Below, piece after piece: positions 41,059 through 52,634 of a stretch of DNA of 64,000 bases. Positions within the stretch are counted from its first letter, which is position 1; every line of letters begins with the position of its first letter. Location: positions 558,001 to 622,000 of the forward strand of contig JAWZYV010016058.1 in assembly GCA_038373885.1 (NCBI GenBank), read 5' to 3'. The notes under the pieces are model-generated. The model was not told where the DNA came from, searched no databases, and was given only the letters and a program-made list of their open reading frames with translations. The DNA comes from Cheiracanthium punctorium. Its lineage: Eukaryota; Arthropoda; Arachnida; Araneae; Cheiracanthiidae. The position numbers were made by a program, and so were the translations under genes.

Positions 41059-41349
41059 CCTCCCAATTTACTGCTTCCACATACGGACAACTCCCAGCCT
41101 GCGGCCGGATGGGGCCCGCCATGGCTGTTGGACCAGCCCTCAGAACAAGTCAAAACCCTGTATAAAACCTATATAAAACATTCAAACTACCATATAAATC
41201 CGAATTATACGGCCCGCGATTTCGCTAACATCCTGAAGTCAGGCCAGGAGGCCACTATCGTAAAGTTCTGCCCGCAACTTTTAAAAGGTTGTCCATACGA
41301 TGATAAAATAAATGAGTTGAAATCATCGACTGCAGTGAATGAAAACTAA
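41059..41349 (+). CDS. Candidate terminal exon of an unidentified gene
   Basis: A frame with no stop runs from a possible 3' splice site ('gatttcag', 41051-41058) through 41349 (TAA), about 96 codons. It begins PPNLLLPHTDNSQPAAGWGP and later has NPNYTARDFANILKSGQE and VKFCPQLLKGCPYDDKINEL. Base composition is far less AT-biased than its surroundings, and codon third positions are mixed, unlike the chance ORFs nearby. It is not flanked by recognisable transposon ends. I do not recognise the protein family. No upstream exon was found and the polypyrimidine tract is weak, so this could also be a fragment of an unrecognised mobile element. Confidence 0.3.
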   Translation, partial: PPNLLLPHTDNSQPAAGWGPPWLLDQPSEQVKTLYKTYIKHSNYHINPNYTARDFANILKSGQEATIVKFCPQLLKGCPYDDKINELKSSTAVNEN

Positions 41350-41837
41350 ACTGATGGCTGATCATCTGCAAAATTAATTTGAATATCGGTTGCGAGCCCA
41401 ATTTAGGAATCGATCGTATCATTTTTTCATCGGAGTTTCGAACATCGTTTCATTATAAACGGTTGACCCATTAAAAAAAAAAAATCGTCAGGGTAACTAC
41501 ATTTAAATATTTATCGTAAACTTGGCAGAATAAGGCAGTTAAAATAGAATTCAACCTAGTGCCGTTATTTAAAAAAAATGGAATTTTCACAGGATCGTTT
41601 TTCTTACTGTGAATGGCTGAAAAGGGTGTCATTTTCATTTAAAGCATTCGGCTAAGCTGAAATTTTATGCACTTTTGAAATTCGCATCATATGGATCAGT
41701 AAAATACATCAAAAATCTTCATTGTTTTAGTATATACGCGAAAATACATTTAGCTTTACGTTAGTTACAAAAGGATAATTGTAATAAATTCAGGCAATTT
41801 TTCACATAAGATTTACGAATAGTTTTGTATTAATAAC
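41350..41837. other. AT-rich interval, nothing recognised
   Basis: No gene or repeat border identified. Confidence 0.4.
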
Positions 41838-41839
41838 TA

Positions 41840-43249
41840 CACTGCTGGCCATCGTAAATGCAACACCCTGAAGGAAGCATGCAAATAATATGAAATTTAC
41901 AACATGCATTAGCTGAGGTGAGATATGCAAATGATTAGAATTTCAGCGCAGACGCACATCAAGCGCGCCTGTGGCGCCACCTCAAAGCGCTATTTAAGGC
42001 TTGGAGATTTCGACGGTTTCAAGTACAGCAATTGTGTTTTTCTTGCTTTTTTTTTCAAAAAAACGATAAATTATGCCTCGTAGGAAACAACGATCATCTT
42101 TTGATCAAGTATCCGAGTTTGACAGAGGAAGGATAGTGGCATACCGAGATTGTGGGTTATCTTTCAGGGAAATCGGTCGTCGTATTGGACGAAACCAAAC
42201 AACTGTGATGCGGATATGTGATCGTTGGGTGCAGGAGGGTACGACGGACAGACGTGATCGACCGCATCGACCTCAGTGCACCACGTCACGTGATGACAGG
42301 CAGATTGTACGCATGGCAGTGACGGACCGCTCAGTCACATCACGAACCATATCACAGCAGATTCAGTCTGTAACGCATCATCCAGTGTCTGCGCGTACCA
42401 TTCGACGTCGTTTACAGCAGAATGGTCTGTCCGCAAGACGTCCGTTGCTTTGTCTACCTCTGACGCGGAACCACAGACGTCTCCGCCGCCAATGGTGCGA
42501 TGAAAGAAGGATGTGGACGACAGAATGGAATGAAATTCTCTTTACTGACGAGTCACGCTTCTGTATGCAACACCACGACGGTCGGATTCGAGTCTGGAGA
42601 CACCGTGGAGAGAGGATGCTGAACAGCTGCATTATGCACCGTCACACTGGTCCTGCACCGGGTATTATGGTATGGGTCGGTATCGGATTTCTCTCTCGCA
42701 CTCCTCTAGTACGCATTGCCGGTACTTTAACCAGCCAGCGCTACATCTCCGAGGTGTTGGAGCCAGTTGTCCTTTCTTACCTTCAGGGCTTGCCAACAGC
42801 CATATTTCAGCAGGATAATGCACGGCCACACGTGGCACGCATTGTCCAAGGGTTCTTCGTCAATCACCAGATTGAATTGCTTCCCTGGCCGGCGCGCTCT
42901 CCGGATCTTTCGCCGATAGAAAACATGTGGTCCATGGTTGCTCAACGACTGACCCAGAGTTCATCCCCAGCTGTCACACCAGATCAACTTTGGCAACGTG
43001 TGGAAGCTGCTTGGTCTGCTGTACCCCAAGAACACATTCAAAGTCTCTTTGAATCAATGCCGAGGCGTGTGGCAGCTGTGATCTCCAACAACGGCGGCTA
43101 CTCTGGGTACTGATTTTGGCAGGAACCACGCTTCATAGAATGCTGTAAATTTAATCATTTGTTACTTGGTCAACATGTTATCTACACAATAAATTTTGTT
43201 GTGATATCTCTTGTTTTTCTTGGTGTTGCAATTTGGGTGGCCAGCAGTG
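41840..43249 (+). mobile_element. Complete Tc1-like transposon 2
   Basis: TIRs begin 'cactgctggcca' on both ends (41840 onward, and 43249 backward on the minus strand). They stay similar for about 28 bases with four mismatches, sharing 'tgcaacacc'. TA flanks both sides (41838-41839 and 43250-43251). The element is 1410 bp with a single intact transposase gene and has much higher GC than its flanks. Its TIRs and protein differ from the first Tc1-like element, so it is a separate family. Confidence 0.93.
42073..43113 (+). CDS. Tc1-like DD34E transposase (intact, 346 aa)
   Basis: Transposase that should act on its own terminal inverted repeats at TA targets. The first helix-turn-helix is at about residues 14-55 (FREIGRRIGRNQTTVMRICD is its core). 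A basic linker (RRDRPHRP) precedes a second helix-turn-helix (about 72-122). Catalytic residues are Asp159 in LFTDESRF, Asp248 in FQQDNARPH and Glu283 in PDLSPIENMW, with the exact 34-residue gap of DD34E Tc1 enzymes. The PWPARSPDLSPIE block is the canonical family signature. The ATG at 42073 follows the 5' UTR directly and starts MPRRKQRSSFDQ, a typical Tc1 N-terminus. No stops or frameshifts are present. The coding sequence ends 136 bases before the right terminus. Confidence 0.94.
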   Translation: MPRRKQRSSFDQVSEFDRGRIVAYRDCGLSFREIGRRIGRNQTTVMRICDRWVQEGTTDRRDRPHRPQCTTSRDDRQIVRMAVTDRSVTSRTISQQIQSVTHHPVSARTIRRRLQQNGLSARRPLLCLPLTRNHRRLRRQWCDERRMWTTEWNEILFTDESRFCMQHHDGRIRVWRHRGERMLNSCIMHRHTGPAPGIMVWVGIGFLSRTPLVRIAGTLTSQRYISEVLEPVVLSYLQGLPTAIFQQDNARPHVARIVQGFFVNHQIELLPWPARSPDLSPIENMWSMVAQRLTQSSSPAVTPDQLWQRVEAAWSAVPQEHIQSLFESMPRRVAAVISNNGGYSGY

Positions 43250-43251
43250 TA

Positions 43252-43499
43252 TGAATTAAGAATAATTAAATTATTTACATACATTCCATCAATGTGCTTG
43301 CGGGGATGGCAACGAAGACTCTTTTCTCTTTTTCTTTCGCTGGTTGCCAGGACGATATTTTGAAATAAAAATAACTTTTAATTCGAAACAAATTTATGTA
43401 GCTGAATGGTGTAATATATCTAGTTACTAAAAAATTTATTTATCTGTGTACTGAATATCAAGTTCCATTTATTTTGTTTCTTTGCTAAATTAATTTTTA
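43252..43499. other. Flank of Tc1 element 2, nothing recognised
   Basis: AT-rich, no ORF or repeat border of note. Confidence 0.35.
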
Positions 43500-43805
43500 C
43501 TATTATATATCGATGGCGTGTATTTTTTAATCCGCCCCAATCTTATTTGAGCGTCCCTTTTAGGAAGATTGCATCAAGTGTGTTTTTCAAACGCTCAATA
43601 GATGGCGCTACCGTCCAAAAACTTTAAATTTTAAATTTTGAGCGTTTTAGAGTTTTTTCAATTAATTCACCTAGCTCAATCGTTTTAGGGGCCTAAAAAA
43701 CCCCCAGGTACGAAATTTAAAAAGAATCCTTAGAGCAGTTTTCGAGATCGTTCGGACATACACACACACACACACAAACATTCCTCGTTTAATATAAGAG
43801 CGGAT
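43500..43805. repeat. Unclassified interspersed-repeat tail with (AC)n
   Basis: GC-richer sequence with 'aatagatggcgctaccg', 'gagcagttttcgagatcgtt' and then '(ac)n' and 'atataagagcgga'. This layout resembles the 3' ends of LINE/SINE families common in arthropods, which often close with a short simple repeat. No protein can be read, so this is only a tentative repeat call. Confidence 0.35.
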
Positions 43806-44461
43806 AAAAATCTTTGAAATGTGTATTATTTGTTTTCATCGGACTGACATTTGAAAAGCTACAGCATTTAAATTTTATTGTTAAGGATTAATCCCTCGAA
43901 AATTCTATAATTTTGCCTTATAGATTAATAACTATTTTTAACATTACATAATAATCAGCTTAAATACCAGGAGGTTTTATGTACAGTTAACCTGTTTATG
44001 TCTATATAGTGCCATCTGTGGTAAACGTATATTGATAGATGGCACATTTCACACAATGTAGAAAGAACGTGTACAGTGGAACATTTTACAAGCTATAACT
44101 TTATGTCGTTAATGTCGTAAAAACCCTTTATTCACCACACCTTTATAGATTCATTGAACTACATCTCAAATTCTGATTCAATCTCAAAATTTGCCTCAGC
44201 ACTTTTACAAATTTTGTAGGATTTACAATTTATTAACATTTCATATCACAACTTTCGATAAAATAGTCAATTTTCCAAGTATATAATGTAATACAGTTTA
44301 CAGAGAAAGAGATCAGGATTTATAATATACATGGATAGGAAAGCTTCAAAAACAGAAATAAACATCTTTAAAATATACTTCCTACTTTACTATTCTGAAA
44401 TTGATGTTTATGCATCAATTTACATTTCTCATTTACCAAAACAAGGTTTTTCAGTATGTAA

Positions 44462-44468
<7 letters not shown>
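43806..44468. other. AT-rich interval, short inverted motif only
   Basis: 'tagtgccatctgtgg' and 'tagatggcac' near 44008-44043 are inverted, giving a small hairpin. Otherwise nothing. Confidence 0.35.

Positions 44469-44531
<63 letters not shown>
44469..44531. repeat. (TA)n microsatellite
   Basis: About 60 bases of TA with one 'aa' interruption. Confidence 0.95.
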
Positions 44532-44533
<2 letters not shown>

Positions 44534-47500
44534 CAACTATGACAGACTTCATTCAACTTCTTTCCCAAATATTATTTTATGGGAGTTTAACTGTAAATTA
44601 TCAGTTCATTTGATTTCATAAAAAAATTCTCCAGCATTTAAATATAAAATTTTATCTTCAGAATTAGATTTGCTTAAGATTAATTTTTTTTAATGTTGCA
44701 TTTCTGTGATTTTTATTCACCTATTTGGCATGGACGGAAATTTCAGGAATCTTTATTACAACGAAATCCTTCTCAAGTTCAAATCACTAAAGTAAAAGTG
44801 ATTGTCACAAAGCTGTTCTTTCTAAATACAGTATTTGGCAAACATTTAATAATAAGTACACAAATTGTGAGGAATATCTCTTAGAGGAAGCACATATATC
44901 TACTTATACACTCGGGAGCATGCAGTTTTTCTGCGCGCAGCTGATCATTTATCAGATTACCAATAATGTAGCTATAGGAGGAAGTGGCAAATTTACTTAC
45001 ATTTACTTTTGCCAAATCAATCTCATTTGTTTAATTAGCTAATACATTTACTAACTAAGATATTAATATTTAGAAAATATGACTATTCAATCATTTTGGG
45101 TATGAATATGTGTTAATTTTCATCAGGGAACTAATTAACGGATTGGCAAATATAATTTGTCAGTAACTGACATTTCATAAAACTTTTCACGGAACCAAAA
45201 TTCAAGATTAAGAAACGATATTTAATGTCAAGATTTTAACGTAAGTATTTCGCATAAAGTTATTAATGATATAAAATTTGACAGATAATAATTCATTTTA
45301 AAATTGAGGGAGGTACATTATATGAATGTTTTAATCAATATGTATAATTATAGAAAATTTTAGTGTAGTTCATTGGCATAAAAATAATTATTACCTTGAT
45401 AAAATATAATGAATAGTTATATATTTTTATAACATTAAATTGATTATATGAATAATTTTCTTCTGAAAATATGTATAGTTTTACTATGAAATGGGTATTT
45501 GTTATATGAATAACGTTTCATTTTTTTTTTTTTTACCTTTTGAAAATACCTTCGTAAAATAACAGAATATCAGTAAATGTGAAGCAGTTTAAATAATAAT
45601 AAACACAGTGTGATGACCATAGTTGTATTCAACTGCAAGATAAGTTTCAGGTTCATAATGAAAGAAGCTTTGTGTTATATTTAAATTATTTTGGAGAATC
45701 AAAACAATTCAAGTTTTCAGAAGAATTCAAGAACCTCGAGGTTTAAAGAATATTCTATGAAGTTTAATCATAAATACTGAAATCAAAATGAAAGCTAAGA
45801 AATGTATTTCCTTCCTTTGCATAGTATTTTCACGAGAGTTCCGAAAAGGAATTCATAAATATTTCTCACGATATCGCACCACATAAATATATTCACAAAA
45901 TTTTATCCAATAGTACATACATTTCATTGCAACAACAATACATTTTATATTTGTTTTAGTGTACAACTTATTATTATTTTTTAACTTATACATAATTCTC
46001 TGAAACTGATAAACCCAAAATAAGCAGTACGCTAATTCTACTAGTTTATAAGTTGTAAAAACTTAGAAATTGAAATAATCTACCTAATTTATACAAATCT
46101 TTTTTTTTCATTTCAAAGATTATTCTGGTGTGTTTTCTTCAGAAGCGAATTCCTAAAAAAAAATAATTCCTCGTTCTGATTGTCCTGACTTAGGCAGCGT
46201 TTTCAAACTACAGCAATTTTTTCTACTATTGAAAGGTCATTGAAAGTACAGCAATTTTTTCTACTAATTGATGCACAATTGTATCGAAAAAAATTATTTT
46301 TCATTATTTTTAAACTAATTTTTTCTACCTCAAGGGTTTTCTCTTTATATTACTCAAAATGAGGATTCCAAAAATATATAGAGAATTCAGAGAAAAGTTT
46401 TAAAGTTTGATCAACTCCAAACTACGAAATAGTTGGACACGCTTTTTAAGGGACTTCGTGAATCAAATAAAAGAATATTTCTTCTAAAAGAGTAGAATCC
46501 CATTTGAACTGAGTGATGGTAGCGCAATTAAAAATTTTCGTAAATTATTCTGCAGTATGTAAGGTGAATATATTAAAAATTAAATTTGGGATACATTATT
46601 TCAACTTTTATCTAACAAACTTATTTTTAAATGTAACATAAAATTCATCACATTGCTTAAAGATAGTTCACTGAATTTCTAAACCTTCACACAAAATATG
46701 CAGTCGAATTTATCCTTAAATTAATGTTTCAGAATTGAAAAAGAACAAATTTATAATAGCACTCCGTTAAAACACATAAAATTAACAATATATTACTGAC
46801 GAACGTTTTAGAAATATGTTTTATTGAAAGAGTATCAAGCTACTCCTGTTTCTAAAACTATCAAATCTTGTTCTCCCGTGGTAGATTTTTTTTCTTATGG
46901 CATCTCATTTCCTTTAGCCGCTAACATACAGTATTTATTGCAACTTCCTACAAAACTTGTGATTAAAAGGGTAAAGCTATTTTTCGTGTGAACAAGGTAT
47001 ATTTTATCCAGGAAGAACTGGTACAGCTCAAAATACTGGTGTATGTTTTCAAAAGTAATATTGCTTTTTTGAGTGAGTTTTTAAGCTTTATACTTTAAAA
47101 CGGTTTATAATGTTAAATGCTGGTATGGATACAAATTTAACAGTTTAAAATTGATTAAACTGTAAGTTTTTTCAACTGACGATGTAATAATTGATTGACT
47201 TCCGTGTAATTTCTAAATCTAAGGTTGTCATTCATAAAGTTTACTAATGCATCAATAAAATTCAATGAAACTATAGTATTTCTGTTAAAGCTGTAATTTA
47301 AATTTATGTATGTAAAATATGAGTTTTACAACAAATTTTATGGGTAATCCTAGTTATAACCGAAATAATTGTGAATTAAAAAAAAGAAGCAAAAATAAAT
47401 AAATATCTGAATATTAGTTTTCATCATGGTATTTTGGAGGGTAATAAACAATAAAAATTATCAACACGCAAAAAAAAGCAAAAAAAAAATTAAAATATTT

Positions 47501-48390
47501 CTTGATTATCTTTAAAAAGATAGTCATACGTAACGGAACCACATGGTGCTTTCTAGCCCTACTTGATTGGTTGAATTTAGAGAGTGTGAGTTTTGCTGCA
47601 CAGCAATAGTTGGATATTGTGAGTTATGCATCAAATCCGGAGTTTCAGCATTTTTTCAGCTTTAATTTGTTCATTGAGGTTCAAACCACTATTACTGCCC
47701 TATGCCCTAAAAATACGATCACTGGGATATAAATAACTCAGTATCTTAGAAAAAATGATTTGCGTAACTTTTTCGTTAACACCTTCCGTTAACGTATAAT
47801 TTTATTATGCTAAATAGTTTCATATACTCGTTCAAATAGAATTTATGAAGGGTAAAATAGCAATGATGAAATTAACGAAATTTCATTGAGCCAAAAATGA
47901 GAATAAATTCATATCCCAGTGTAGTATTCAGTGAGTTATTCATTTCCCAGTCTCGTATTCAGGGGTGAATTTGAAAGAAAACAACGAAATTAACGGAATA
48001 TTATTGTTTTCTTTCAAATTCAACTCTCGCCCAGCCACTCAAAAAAGTATTAGAGTGTAAGAAAAAAATTCAAAATCAATTTTGTGGAGTAATGGATTAA
48101 TTTTTCGGATAACATAGAACCCAAACAAACCATTGCAAGCCATTATTATGTTTCACATAATCCATTTTTTTCAGAAATAGAGAAACTTTATACAATAGAC
48201 CTACATAGGAAAATAATTTGCACTCTAATGCTTTATTACAAGTTACCCACCAATGTCCAGTGGATAAAAGCACTGAACATTGCTGCGAATTTCTGGTTTG
48301 TTCTGCCCTCTAGAGCTTCCGTGCTATCTGAAATACGCATTTTGCGGGTCAAATAATTAAAATTTGCATTTTGTTTAGCATGCCACTACC
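44532..48390. other. AT-rich interval with minor repeats
   Basis: A partial tandem duplication 'tacagcaattttttctacta' occurs at 46211-46230 and 46248-46267. A hairpin with 19-base perfect arms ('tgaatttgaaagaaaacaa', 47966-47984, complement at 48004-48022) is present. No coding evidence. Confidence 0.45.
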
Positions 48391-48669
48391 GAGAAAGAGA
48401 GCTACCCTCTTCCAAGGATACACGGCACTTCAGACACTATATTGGGAAATGAATGGTTTTCGACGCTGGATCTCAAGAGTGGCCACTGGCAAGTGGAAAT
48501 TCATCCAGATGGCCTTGAAAAGACTGCGTTCCCTATGTGACGAGGATTATGGCAGTTCAAAATTGTGCCTTTTGGACTCTGCAACGCACCGGCTACATTC
48601 GAATGTATTAGGGAGACAGTGTTGAGAGGACTTTCCTTCAAAGCCATAGTCGAATTTCTCAGGAATTAA
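48391..48669 (+). pseudogene. Ty3/gypsy reverse transcriptase fragment
   Basis: One frame reads SYPLPRI, then EWFSTLDLKSGHWQVEIHPD (RT motif A region with the first catalytic Asp in TLDLKSG), an in-frame TGA at 48538-48540, then GLWQFKIVPFGLCNAPATFE, the conserved RT block that precedes YLDD. It continues about 20 codons to a TAA (48667-48669) before the YLDD box. The frame matches chromoviral or Ty3-type RT across its whole length with no indels. Neither LTRs nor protease, RNase H or integrase are adjacent, so this is an isolated relic of about 280 bp. It is not the element at 62-64 kb: the motif A text here is LDLKSGHWQVEI, versus VDLVKVFHQIPI there. Confidence 0.85.
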
Positions 48670-49618
48670 GAAGCAGTAACTAGATTTACAACCCTCGATT
48701 AGCTTTGCCTTAATACACAGTATTCTGGCAAGGTGCATCTTTAATCGAAGAAAAAAAAAGTGAATGGGCACCCCAAATAGAATGAATCGTTAGCCGAATA
48801 GTCAATCCTATTCCGAAGTTATTATTTATTCTTTTAGAGCTTTTTATGCCTTTTAAAATGAACTTTGTAACTGAAACTTTGATTTAACCTTTGTAACTGA
48901 ATTATTTTGGTTAAAGAGAATCTCTTATAACAGTCTTATCAAATAAAGGCATTGACACTTTTAGAGATTATATTCTTTGGCTTACATCTCACACATTCAG
49001 AATGATTACTTGAATCTTTTAATTTTGAAATGCACACTTCGGAAAAATTTTCCGAGCGTATGGATATTATTTGACGTCAATTTTATAAAGAAATTTTAAA
49101 AAGGTATCACATTTAGTATTTGAAAATACCATACAAGGTTTCTTTTAGCTCTGTGCAGAGTAAATAATTTTTCTGAGAAATAAAATATGAAATTTCGCAT
49201 CCACTCAAATACATTTGACTGTTTTCATACCTAATGTAATTGTCCCCGATTGATACTTTGTTATGTTATGGTTTTCAGTAACTATACAAATGGTCAGTAA
49301 ATATATAAATAAAACGTTTATAAAAATCCCTTTCTTCCAGAAAACAAAATTCACAGTTTCATTTTGCGACAGATTGCAGGCAATTATAAAACCTTTGCAA
49401 TTTCATGGGTTCATACCCACTTAATTTGGCATATTGTTCATGCAACCAAGCGAAGATATAATGATGAATAATTATTTTAAATAACGGAAAATCATCAAGT
49501 GACCTAATACTTCAGCACTTTAATGGGAGTAGCATTAATTTCGAAACAATCAGCCCAAAGTGCGAATTCATCTCGGTACTTGCTCACCAGTCTTAGCCTT
49601 TTAGCTGATTAACCTGAA
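48670..49618. other. AT-rich interval, nothing recognised
   Basis: No feature could be supported. Confidence 0.35.
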
Positions 49619-49647
49619 CACAGAGGTATTCCTCTGTGACTATAAAT
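49619..49647 (+). promoter_or_regulatory. Hairpin followed by TATA box (candidate core promoter)
   Basis: A perfect inverted repeat (CACAGAGG-TATT-CCTCTGTG, 49619-49638) is followed three bases later by TATAAAT (49641-49647). Downstream 49650-49740 is less AT-rich than its surroundings and lacks an ATG-led ORF, which would fit a 5' UTR. A GT following 'attttag' near 49782 could be a donor. Nothing identifies the gene, and a chance TATA is quite possible. Confidence 0.25.
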
Positions 49648-49799
49648 CTGCACGCCTGCTTTCCACAATTACTCGTCTCGAGCGCATTAGATTATCTGTT
49701 CGCGTTATGTAGATTAGTCTAAACTAAACTAATAGTGAAACGTAGTTTTGGAAGTTCTGAAAGTCATGTCATTCGGATTTTAGGTGAAAAAGCTTTGAA

Positions 49800-51937
49800 A
49801 TATCGCATGTGAAGAATTTTTTTCTTTCTTTTCTTCAGTAAGATATTTCAATCTAAGGTGCTTTCAAAAATTTTGGAATATTACGTGATTTTATACGCTA
49901 TGGATCACATCCAGTTAAATATGTGTGCTAAAAATATAAATATTTAAGAACAAATATATAGTGAATTCGAGTTTTATATTCTGTTGCCTTACTCTGAGTA
50001 ATTTTACTCTAATAAAAACAAAATTTTTATGTTTCTTTGCTTAGCTTTAAATAATAAATATCCATAAATACTTTAAAATATTTTGAACAGTCCTTGAAAA
50101 CAAAAAAAATAAAAAAATAAATAAAACACTGTAATACATATTAAAGATAATCTCATAAGCAAAAAAAAGAAAAAAAGCTTTATAACTGATCAGTTGCAAT
50201 ACCTTCGTTTTTCGTAATGTTTAAAATTACGAAATTTGTCTTCAAACTCATAATCCGACTTTGTATAGTTTAGTACTCATACTGAACATATTCAAATTTT
50301 GCTAATGAATATATAAGGCAATTAAAACAACTTAACTGTTCAGTATCAATGGTAGTTTACGGATAATTTTTATCACATACGGAATTTAGCATTGGTTCAA
50401 TTTGAGTTTTGTTTTAAAAATTATTTTCTTCAAAATGAAATTTTACACTCCAGATATCTTTCAGTAAATTCAATTTTTAAAAAGTATCAAACGATCACTT
50501 CTAAATTTTTCTGCTAACTATAATTTTGAGAAAAGTCTTCTTGAATATGCAAGCATATTTATACTTTTGAATTTGTATGCCATAAGCGAATTACGGGAAG
50601 TCAAGTAGTTTTTCCGAAAGAAAGTTTTAGTCACTTCCCTGCTTCTATGGTATTTTGTTGCTGAAGGAGTGAAACAGTTCCTGTTTGTAAGATATACAGC
50701 ATACTAAAACTATGGTATAAAATTTAGTTTTCTACATTCACCTTCTGATAAATTATAAGGCAGTCTTCAAATTATATGAGTGAAAGATTTTAAGTTATAG
50801 GTATTAAACTATAACGTAAAACAAACCCTATTACTTCATAAAATGTATTTAAAAAATAAAATCAATTGCATTTTATTCAAAGGATTTATTAAATTAGTAT
50901 TATAAGTATGTCTTTTTTAATGACATAAAACTGAATGCTATTTATAAAAACGCATCTAGTGAGGAAAACATAAATTTTGAAATTTTTAAAAAATGTTTAT
51001 TTGCTTTTAAATGAAAATTGTGCAATTTCTCTTTTCAGGCATAACGTTAGGATATATAGAGTGAATGAAACAAAATTTAGTAACAGGTTTCACTTTTACT
51101 CATCACTTTGTCCTTCTCTAACCTATAATCTTTTAACCTGTAATATAACCTGCAACCATAAAATATACTAGTTGCACTCTTTGTACGCCTACAATGCTAA
51201 CGAAAATTCTGGAGTTTTTAAAATTTACATTACGTACTAACCCTTCAATGACGGGTACTTCAGTTAGTACACATGTATATCAAACGCCAGGAGTATATCA
51301 AGTCCCCTTTTAAAATCATCCGATTTAGTGGCAGACTACGGAAAAAATTAGTAAAAATAATCCGTTCATAAATTTTATCACTTAATTATTGAATTTTAAA
51401 TAAGTTTTTCGTGTACTTTTTTTCAGTGATAATAATACTGATAATTTAAAATTGCAATAAACTAAAATTTAAGGAAACAGATCTATTAGAAATGTAGAAG
51501 TGTATTCGTCTAAATTTAAAAATAATTTTCAATTGGAAAACTCCAAATCTTTGACTTAAGCCAACAAATCCACAGAGTTTGGTTTAAATATGTCTAAATA
51601 AAGTATGAATAAAATGCTTCTTTTATATTTTATACTTTTCTATCTTTACAATCAGTATTTCAGAAACATATTTTTATATATTGTGTAACACTGAAATGGA
51701 ATATCTCTTTTAATCATTATTGTTCAAAGAAAAATCCTTATGTAAAAACTTGGTTAAAAATCCCTAGTGTTCCCCACTCTGCCTCATTTAGCCAAAAATG
51801 GAAGCAATAAAAATATTTTTTTACTAAGGTTTTACATATAAAAATATTGTAACGCATAAAAAAGTGAAAAAAGCGCTTGAGTATGAAGTAAAAGCAATTC
51901 AGCTCTACGTACTGCGAAAATAGACTCTATTCTAGCA
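49800..51937. other. AT-rich interval, nothing recognised
   Basis: No coding or repeat signature beyond homopolymer A and T runs. Confidence 0.4.
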
Positions 51938-51987
51938 TGTCTCTCTGTCTCTCTCTCTCTCTCTATGTATATCTATCTATCTATCTA

Positions 51988-52020
<33 letters not shown>
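51938..52020. repeat. Compound (CT)n-(CTAT)n-(TA)n microsatellite
   Basis: Consecutive blocks of CT, CTAT and TA repeats. Confidence 0.95.
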
Positions 52021-52022
<2 letters not shown>

Positions 52023-52075
52023 CATATTTCCATTTATAAAATACAACACCCTTTAGCAATAACTCTCCTAATGTA

Positions 52076-52632
52076 TCAGGTTGTAACGAAAGTTCTCCGC
52101 CAAATCTGCTTGAGTCAGCTCATGCGGCACCCAGCGATTGCACTTGTAGATGCATAGCATGGTTAATGGGCATGGCATTAATGTCTAACTCTTTAGCTAG
52201 CTCTCAAGTGGTTAAATACTCAACTTCTTCCATATGCTCTCGCAGGTGGCCCTCAACAACATCAGTAGGCCGGCCAGAGAGCTCTGCTCCTTGAATGTCA
52301 TAGACCCTGTTTATTAACTTTCAGTACCAAGCCTTCATAGTGCCATATGATACAACACTAGAATCTAAATTACACACATAATTCTTTGACATTCTGTAGC
52401 ACTTTTGCAACAGAACTGGAAATAAATGATGGTTCTAATCCAGTAACGTGATATTTCCATTTCAGATACCTTGTACTTAATGATAACGATACTTTTTAAC
52501 AATACAGTGTTCTAAAGCAAGTATCTTTCTTTCAAATGACAAATATTGTTTGACAAAATATGTGCAAACACACTAACGTGAACTGTTTGCAGACGATATT
52601 TGTGGTGGCGGGAAACTTTCGTTACAACCTAA
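52076..52632 (-). mobile_element. mariner deletion derivative
   Basis: TA borders both sides (52074-52075 and 52633-52634). The left end 'tcaggttgtaacgaaagttc' then 'tccgcc' and the minus-strand right end 'ttaggttgtaacgaaagttt' then 'cccgcc' are inverted repeats with three mismatches in 26. TTAGGTTG-type ends are typical of mariner elements. At 557 bp it is about 40% of a full-length mariner. It keeps the 5' half of the transposase, which is joined directly to the 3' TIR. Confidence 0.88.
52092..52460 (-). pseudogene. mariner transposase N-terminal remnant
   Basis: The minus strand starts at ATG (52458-52460) with MEISRYWIRTIIYFQFCCKS and ATECQRIM. It continues in other frames as VVSYGTMKAWY and YDIQGAELSGRPTDVV (the GRP linker), then EHMEEVEYLTT-stop-ELAKELDIN (second helix-turn-helix) and finally NRWVPHELTQADLAE (the conserved WVPHEL block of mariner transposases). 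Immediately after that the sequence runs into the terminal repeat. The catalytic domain with its DD34D triad is therefore entirely missing. Stops and frame changes are several. It could not make a functional enzyme but keeps binding sites for one. Confidence 0.85.
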
Positions 52633-52634
52633 TA

